The notes beneath the pieces were generated by a model. That model searched no databases. It saw nothing but the letters and a program-made list of their open reading frames with translations, and had not been told where the DNA came from. This document shows, in pieces, positions 5,604 to 9,369 of a stretch of DNA of 9,369 bases. How positions within the stretch are numbered: the first letter of the stretch is position 1; each line of letters begins with the position of its first letter. Both the position numbers and the translations under genes were made by a program. Source of the stretch: an uncultured Rhodospirillales bacterium. Its GTDB lineage: Bacteria > Pseudomonadota > Alphaproteobacteria > Rhodospirillales > Defluviicoccaceae. Location of the stretch: assembly GCA_937127205.1 (NCBI GenBank), contig CAKZLS010000175.1, positions 1 through 9,369 of the forward strand, read 5' to 3'.

Positions 5604-6710
5604 CTAGGTGGTTTCGCCAATGATGTCGATGACGGCGCGGGCTGTTTCCTTGGTGCCGTGGGGGCCGCCGAACTCCTTCGGATTCACGCGGCCCGACGCG
5701 AAGCCCTCGGAGACGGCGGCTTCGAGGACCTTGGCGGCGGTCTTCAGGGCGTCGATGTCATGGCGCTCGCCGAGCCATTCCAGCATCATCGCGGCCGACA
5801 GGATCATCGCCGTGGGGTTGGCCTTGTCCTGGCCGGCGATATCCGGGGCGCTGCCGTGAGCCGGCTGAAACATGGCATGATCGCGGCCGATTTCGCCGCA
5901 GGGCGCCATGCCCATGCCACCCACCAGGGCGGCGGTAAGGTCGGAAAGGATGTCGCCGAACATGTTCTCCATCACCAGCACGTCGAACTCCCACGGCCGG
6001 CGGATCAGGTCGAGCGCCTGGGCGTCCACGTAGTTGTAGCCGACCTCGATGTCGGGGTTGCGGGCGGCGCGTTCGTCGAACACCTTGCGGAAAAAGGCCA
6101 TGGCCTTGAACACGTTGGCCTTATCGACGCAGGTAACCTTGCCCTTGCCGCCCTGTGCCTTGCGCCGGCGGGCCAGCGCGAAGGTTTCGTCGAACAGCTG
6201 CTCGCAGACCGGCCGGGTGATCTTCATGATCTCGGTGGCCTCAAGATCGTCGATGATTTCGCCGATCTGGGCGGTATGGAACAGGCCCTCCGTAGACTCG
6301 CGGACCACCACCAGGTCGATATCGGCGGCGCGTTCGTCGCGGAGCCGGCGCGGCGCGTTGGGATAGGCCTTGGCCGGCCGCAGCCCCGTGCAGAGCTTGA
6401 AGGCGGTGCGGATCCGGAGGTGCGGCGATATCTCGGTGCCATTGGGGTGGCGGACGGTAGGATCGCCGATGGCGCCCAGCAGGATGGCGTCGGCGTGGCC
6501 CAGTGCATCGAAGTCTTCGTCGGTGATGTCGGTGCCTGTCTCGGAGAACAACGCGGCCCCGGCGCGATAGGGCGTATAGCACAACGTGTAACCGCCGACC
6601 CGCCCCTCCAGCGCGTCAAGAATGGCTCGGCACGCATCCATGATTTCCAGCCCGATCCCGTCGCCAGGCAGCACGGCGATGCGAAGATCCGAATTGGGCG
6701 CCAAGTCCAT
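5604..6710 (-). CDS. Isocitrate/isopropylmalate-family dehydrogenase of a tetronate operon
   Basis: A 368-residue NAD(P)-dependent dehydrogenase of the isocitrate/isopropylmalate/tartrate dehydrogenase family. It begins RIAVLPGDGIGLEI; Arg99, Arg101 and Arg111 (LRIRTAFKLCTGLRP) bind the substrate carboxylate. Lys197 (VDKANV) is the catalytic lysine; Asp229, Asp253 and Asp257 (NYVDA, FGDILSDL) bind Mg2+/Mn2+. PAHGSAPDIAG is the nucleotide-site motif. The catalytic-Tyr block reads RESTEGLF, with Phe144 where most members have Tyr. The likely role is oxidising the C2 hydroxyl of a tetronate. The start at 6710 is preferred: an upstream ATG at 6746 lies inside the operator and at the expected transcription start. 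The GGGAGG abuts the 6710 ATG directly, so a TTG two codons later (6704, spacing 6) is also possible. First gene of the operon. Confidence 0.88.
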   Translation of the reverse strand: MDLAPNSDLRIAVLPGDGIGLEIMDACRAILDALEGRVGGYTLCYTPYRAGAALFSETGTDITDEDFDALGHADAILLGAIGDPTVRHPNGTEISPHLRIRTAFKLCTGLRPAKAYPNAPRRLRDERAADIDLVVVRESTEGLFHTAQIGEIIDDLEATEIMKITRPVCEQLFDETFALARRRKAQGGKGKVTCVDKANVFKAMAFFRKVFDERAARNPDIEVGYNYVDAQALDLIRRPWEFDVLVMENMFGDILSDLTAALVGGMGMAPCGEIGRDHAMFQPAHGSAPDIAGQDKANPTAMILSAAMMLEWLGERHDIDALKTAAKVLEAAVSEGFASGRVNPKEFGGPHGTKETARAVIDIIGETT

Positions 6711-6738
6711 CCTCCCGTTGCTTCGGCGATTCTCGCCA

Positions 6739-6780
6739 GCAAACATTAATGCATACTATGACGTATGCATTAATGTTTGC
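6739..6780. promoter_or_regulatory. Perfect 18-bp inverted repeat, probable repressor operator
   Basis: GCAAACATTAATGCATAC (6739-6756) and its exact reverse complement (6763-6780) flank a 6-bp spacer, TATGAC. Each arm also contains smaller palindromes (CATTAATG, ATGCAT). The repeat overlaps the predicted promoter of the dehydrogenase-otnK-otnC operon, with the -10 in the spacer, so binding here would block transcription. GntR- and LacI-type regulators bind such dyads; none is encoded next to it in the window. Confidence 0.7.
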
Positions 6781-6783
6781 CAA
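6755..6783 (-). promoter_or_regulatory. Sigma70-type promoter of the tetronate operon
   Basis: On the minus strand, TTGGCA (6783-6778) and CATAGT (6760-6755) are separated by exactly 17 bp: 5/6 and 4/6 matches to the sigma70 consensus. Transcription would begin near 6748, leaving a leader of about 38 nt before the ATG at 6710. The promoter elements are embedded in the inverted repeat. Confidence 0.6.
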
Positions 6784-6849
6784 GCCAAAGCACCGTCACT
6801 TGTCGGGGGACTCCTCACAGCGATGAGGAGGGAGGGCGGTGGGCGATCC

Positions 6850-6868
6850 CGGCTGGTTCCGCCAGCCG
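6850..6868 (-). terminator. Hairpin downstream of wrbA
   Basis: CGGCTGG (6850-6856) pairs with CCAGCCG (6862-6868) around a 5-nt loop, 36 nt beyond the wrbA stop codon. A second small hairpin, CTCCTCA/TGAGGAG, follows at 6811-6830. Neither has a U-tract. One or both probably separate wrbA from the tetronate operon promoter. Confidence 0.4.
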
Positions 6869-6904
6869 TGACTGCCCCAATCTCCGCGATGGCCGGGGCG
6901 GCTT

Positions 6905-7504
6905 TTACCCGCTCAGGCGTTTGGCGATGCCGGCCACGTGGCGGCCTTGATCGCGGGCAAGCTTTAGTTCGGTATCGCTCGGTGTCCGCGAACCGTCGGC
7001 GCCGGCGATGGTGCCGGCACCGTAGGGTGAGCCGCCGCGAACCGCCGAGATATCGGTGAGCTCGGGACTGGAATACGGTAGGCCGACGATCACCATGCCG
7101 TGGTGGGCAAGGGTGTTCCAGAACGACGTGATGGTGGTTTCGTTGCCGCCGCCCGTTCCGGTGGACGTGAACACCGAGCCCGCCTTGCCGATCAGCTTGC
7201 CGTTCATCCACATCCCGCCGGTCTGATCGAGGAAGTTCCGCATCTGCGACGCCATGTTGCCGAACCGCGTGGGGGTGCCGAAGATGATGGCGTCGTAGTC
7301 GGCCAGCTCCGGCGGCGCGGCGACGGGCGCCGATTGATCGATCTTGAAGTTGTTCTTGCGGGCGACGTCCTCTGGCACCAATTCGGGCACACGCTTGACC
7401 ACGACGTTGGCGCCTTCGACTTCGCGGGCACCAGCGGCTACGTTCTCGGCCATGGTTTCGATGTGGCCGTAGGTGGAGTAGTACAGAACAAGGATCTTGG
7501 TCAT
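6905..7504 (-). CDS. wrbA: NAD(P)H:quinone oxidoreductase WrbA
   Basis: A 199-residue flavodoxin-fold protein, nearly the same length as E. coli WrbA. The FMN phosphate loop is STYGHIETMA (Ser10-Ala19). GTPTRFGNMASQMRNFLDQTGG (from residue 77) and STGTGGGNETT (114-124) are the WrbA-specific flavin-binding segments. AVRGGSPYGAGTIAGADGSR is the diagnostic C-terminal block. WrbA reduces quinones by two electrons with NAD(P)H, avoiding semiquinone radicals, and is cytoplasmic and tetrameric. The ATG at 7504 has AGGAG 6 nt upstream. It lies 32 bp after the pirin gene and is almost certainly co-transcribed with it. The LysR-type gene beyond pirin is the likely regulator. Confidence 0.95.
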   Translation of the reverse strand: MTKILVLYYSTYGHIETMAENVAAGAREVEGANVVVKRVPELVPEDVARKNNFKIDQSAPVAAPPELADYDAIIFGTPTRFGNMASQMRNFLDQTGGMWMNGKLIGKAGSVFTSTGTGGGNETTITSFWNTLAHHGMVIVGLPYSSPELTDISAVRGGSPYGAGTIAGADGSRTPSDTELKLARDQGRHVAGIAKRLSG

Positions 7505-7536
7505 GATTGTCTCCTGATCATCGAGTTTTCGGTGAG

Positions 7537-8238
7537 TTAGGCCGCCATGTCGAAGACGAGGATTTCTCCGTCGTCGTGGCCGCTAAACCGGATGGAATCA
7601 ACGTTTGTGATCTCTGCGCCGTCACCGGCGGCAAGCCGTTCACCATCGATATCCAGCTCACCGCGCGTCACTTGAACCCAGGCTTGGCGGCCGGATCGAA
7701 GATCGAAAACTTTAGTATCCGCGACGCCGAATGTGCCTGCGTAAAGATCGACATCCTGGTGAACGGTTACAGACCCGTCGCGACCGTCGGGCGATCCGAC
7801 CAATCGCAGACGACCTTGCTTTTCGGCGCCGCTAAACGCCTTTTGCTCGTAGCTCGGTATCAGCCCTTGCTCCCGTGGGAGGATCCAAATCTGCAGAAAG
7901 TGCACCGGGTCGGTGTTCGAATGGTTGAACTCGGAGTGGCGGATTCCGGTACCCGCGGACATGCGCTGGAGCTCGCCCGGTCGGATCACCGCTCCCGTGC
8001 CGATGGAGTCCTTATGCTCGAGCGCGCCGTCGAGCACGTAGGAAATAATCTCCATATCGCGGTGCCCGTGGGTGTCGAAACCGGCGCCCGGCTTGACGCG
8101 GTCCTCGTTGATGACGCGGAGCGGGCCGGCGCCCATGTGCGCGGGATCGTAATAGTGACCGAACGAGAAGGTATGCTTGGAATCCAGCCAGCCGAACCGG
8201 GTCGTGCCCCGCTCATCGGACTTCCTTACGGCAATCAT
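7537..8238 (-). CDS. Pirin-family protein (YhhW-like quercetin dioxygenase)
   Basis: A 233-residue bicupin of the pirin/YhhW type. It opens MIAVRKSDERGTTRFGWLDSKHTFSF, the normal YhhW-like N-terminus. Metal ligands are His57 and His59 (DTHGHRDME) and His101 and Glu103 (GIRHSEFN), exactly the family positions when counted from this start. E. coli YhhW has quercetin 2,3-dioxygenase activity; the natural substrate here is unknown. The ATG at 8238 has GGAG 7 nt upstream. An in-frame ATG at 8325 also has a good GGAG and would add 29 non-conserved residues. I prefer 8238 because of the residue numbering, the family length and the promoter-like sequence inside the extension. It is first in a pair with wrbA and divergent from the LysR gene. 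The pairing suggests a role in redox or quinone stress. Confidence 0.92.
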   Translation of the reverse strand: MIAVRKSDERGTTRFGWLDSKHTFSFGHYYDPAHMGAGPLRVINEDRVKPGAGFDTHGHRDMEIISYVLDGALEHKDSIGTGAVIRPGELQRMSAGTGIRHSEFNHSNTDPVHFLQIWILPREQGLIPSYEQKAFSGAEKQGRLRLVGSPDGRDGSVTVHQDVDLYAGTFGVADTKVFDLRSGRQAWVQVTRGELDIDGERLAAGDGAEITNVDSIRFSGHDDGEILVFDMAA

Positions 8239-8277
8239 CGGGACTCTCCGTATCCAATTAATGTTTTTCGTAGCAGT

Positions 8278-8306
8278 AATATGATGTGGCCCGGATTGGT
8301 GGACAA
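8278..8306 (-). promoter_or_regulatory. Possible promoter of the pirin-wrbA pair
   Basis: TTGTCC (8306-8301) and CATATT (8283-8278) on the minus strand are 17 bp apart: 4/6 and 4/6 matches to the sigma70 consensus. The -10 is about 40 nt before the pirin ATG at 8238. A weak match, as expected for an activator-dependent promoter. Confidence 0.4.
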
Positions 8307-8324
8307 TATTCTGCTTGGTGGACA
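8296..8324. repeat. Direct repeat in the pirin/LysR spacer, possible LysR binding region
   Basis: TTGGTGGACA occurs at 8296-8305 and 8315-8324, a 19-bp period. The first copy sits in a small dyad, ATTG-N5-CAAT (8295-8307). The repeats overlap the putative -35 of the pirin promoter and lie 42-71 bp before the LysR start codon, where a divergent LysR-type regulator would be expected to bind. Confidence 0.4.
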
Positions 8325-8366
8325 TACTGTCTCCTCGAAAAGGACAATCAAGTCAGTGGAAGTTCC

Positions 8367-9278
8367 ATGGACAAATTCTCCAGCCTGACCGCGTTTACCA
8401 AGGTGGTCGAGGAAGGCAGCTTCGCGGCCGCTGCAAGGGCGCTGGGGTTGTCGCGCTCGCAGGTCAACAAATCGGTAATCAACCTCGAGGAGCATCTCGG
8501 GGTGCAGCTACTGAACCGCACCACCCGGGCGGTGGCGGCGACACCGTCCGGTCAGGCCTTCTACGAACGCGCGCGGGCGATCCTCAGCGATCTCGCCGAG
8601 GCCGAGTGTGCCGTCAGCGAGGATCGCGACGAGCCCCGGGGGCAGCTGAATATCAACGCGCCCATGTCATTCGGCATCCTCCACCTTGGCCCGGCACTGA
8701 GCGATTTCATGCTGCGCTATCCGAAGATCAGCGTTGAACTCGTCCTCAACGACCGGTTCGTGGATCCGGTGTCCGAGGGCTTCGACGTTACCGTGCGCAT
8801 TGCCGCCGAGGCGGACGTGTCCTCGCTAATCGATCATCAAATCGTCGAGACCAAACGCGTGATCTGCGCATCGCCGGACTTGTTGAAGCGGATTGGCGAG
8901 CCAACGACACCGGCCGATCTGGGCGCCGCGCCGTGCCTGCACTATGGCCATCTAACCACCGGAAGGACCTGGCGGCTGATCGGTCCCGAGGGCGTCGTCG
9001 ATACCCAAGTCAACGGGGTCTTTTGTTCCAACAACGGAGAAGTGCTGCGCGAAGCAGCGGTCAAAGGTCTGGGGATCACAAAACTGCCCACATTCATTGT
9101 TGGGTCTGAACTGCAAGCCGGCCGATTGGTGACGGTTTTGCAGGACTACAAGGCACCGAGCATCTACCTGACCCTGCTCTATCCGCCCAACCGGCACCTG
9201 TCCGCCCGGATCCGATTGCTTGTCGCGTTCCTCTACGAACGGTTCGGCGACCGGCCCTACTGGGATTTGGTGGAATAG
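8367..9278 (+). CDS. LysR-family transcriptional regulator
   Basis: A 303-residue LysR-type regulator of standard length. The N-terminal winged HTH (residues 1-60) reads FSSLTAFTKVVEEGSFAAAARALGLSRSQVNKSVINLEEHLGVQLLNRTTR, a textbook match. A linker helix (residues about 62-88) follows, then the effector-binding domain (from about residue 92) with the usual DVTVRIA and TWRLIGPEG segments. The start at 8367 is preferred: it begins MDKFSSL, with GGAAG a few nt upstream. An in-frame GTG at 8286 would add 27 unrelated residues and run through the regulatory spacer. It is divergent from pirin-wrbA, an arrangement that usually means the LysR protein controls the pair. The effector is unknown; an electrophile or quinone-like compound is a guess from the targets. 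Confidence 0.95.
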   Translation: MDKFSSLTAFTKVVEEGSFAAAARALGLSRSQVNKSVINLEEHLGVQLLNRTTRAVAATPSGQAFYERARAILSDLAEAECAVSEDRDEPRGQLNINAPMSFGILHLGPALSDFMLRYPKISVELVLNDRFVDPVSEGFDVTVRIAAEADVSSLIDHQIVETKRVICASPDLLKRIGEPTTPADLGAAPCLHYGHLTTGRTWRLIGPEGVVDTQVNGVFCSNNGEVLREAAVKGLGITKLPTFIVGSELQAGRLVTVLQDYKAPSIYLTLLYPPNRHLSARIRLLVAFLYERFGDRPYWDLVE

Positions 9279-9293
9279 GCGTTTTACTCCCGC

Positions 9294-9365
9294 TTAGAGC
9301 AATATCCGTTCAAGTGGACTCACTTGATCGGATTTACTTGCTCTAAACATCAATAGTTTAGAGCA
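9294..9365. repeat. Palindromic repeat element with three AGAGCA-type arms
   Basis: TTAGAGCAA (9294-9302) pairs with TTGCTCTAA (9338-9346). Inside this, ATCCG/CGGAT (9304-9308/9329-9333) and TCAAGTG/CACTTGA (9310-9316/9321-9327) close on a GACT loop. The right arm can instead pair with a third arm: TGCTCTAAAC (9339-9348) and GTTTAGAGCA (9356-9365), a perfect 10-bp stem with a 7-nt loop. It starts 15 nt after the LysR stop codon. Similar AGAGCA-ended palindromes are, from memory, common extragenic repeats in Alphaproteobacteria. It may also end the LysR transcript. Confidence 0.6.
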
Positions 9366-9369
9366 CGAC

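Noticed and set aside
5658..6749. 363-residue open frame on the plus strand
   Set aside because: It is antisense to the dehydrogenase, rich in Gly/Val/His/Ala from GC-biased codon shadowing, and shows no domain pattern.
7507..8388. 293-residue open frame on the plus strand
   Set aside because: Antisense to the pirin gene, whose metal ligands are all intact; the opposite frame has no recognisable motif.
1..9369. CRISPR array, tRNA, rRNA, intact insertion sequence
   Set aside because: No regularly spaced repeats with unique spacers, no clover-leaf or rRNA sequence, and no transposase frame were seen on either strand.

Overview
The window is a GC-rich (by eye about 60%) bacterial chromosome segment. 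Protein similarity and gene style suggest an alphaproteobacterium, possibly of the Rhodospirillales; this is inference, as no rRNA or tRNA is present. All genes are on the minus strand except two regulators (AraC type at 1733-2602, LysR type at 8367-9278).

Left part (1-2602): a VOC/glyoxalase-fold gene cut by the window edge, a secreted YHS-domain protein, a small CBS-domain protein and an AraC-family regulator. A 30-bp motif (28/30 identical), built of two TTTCAG units 15 bp apart, occurs just upstream of the VOC gene and again in the CBS/AraC divergent spacer, so these genes may share a regulator.

Middle (2603-3310): about 700 bp without a convincing gene, containing several strong hairpins and an AT-richer stretch.

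Catabolic operon (3311-6710, minus strand): an isocitrate/isopropylmalate-type dehydrogenase, a DUF1537 3-oxo-tetronate kinase (OtnK), a class II aldolase-fold 3-oxo-tetronate 4-phosphate decarboxylase (OtnC) and an LsrG-like antibiotic-biosynthesis-monooxygenase-fold protein. The expected route is four-carbon acid sugar -> oxo-tetronate -> oxo-tetronate 4-phosphate -> dihydroxyacetone phosphate + CO2. The usual dehydrogenase (LtnD/DenD type) and isomerase (OtnI) are not visible; the first and last genes may fill these roles. The operon is preceded by a perfect 18-bp inverted repeat (6739-6780) lying over a good sigma70-type promoter, which looks like a repressor operator. No cognate regulator is adjacent.

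Right part (6905-9278): a pirin gene and wrbA (quinone reductase) form a minus-strand pair, divergent from a LysR-type regulator that probably controls them. The spacer holds a 19-bp-period direct repeat and a plausible promoter. The window ends in a palindromic repeat element with three AGAGCA-type arms.
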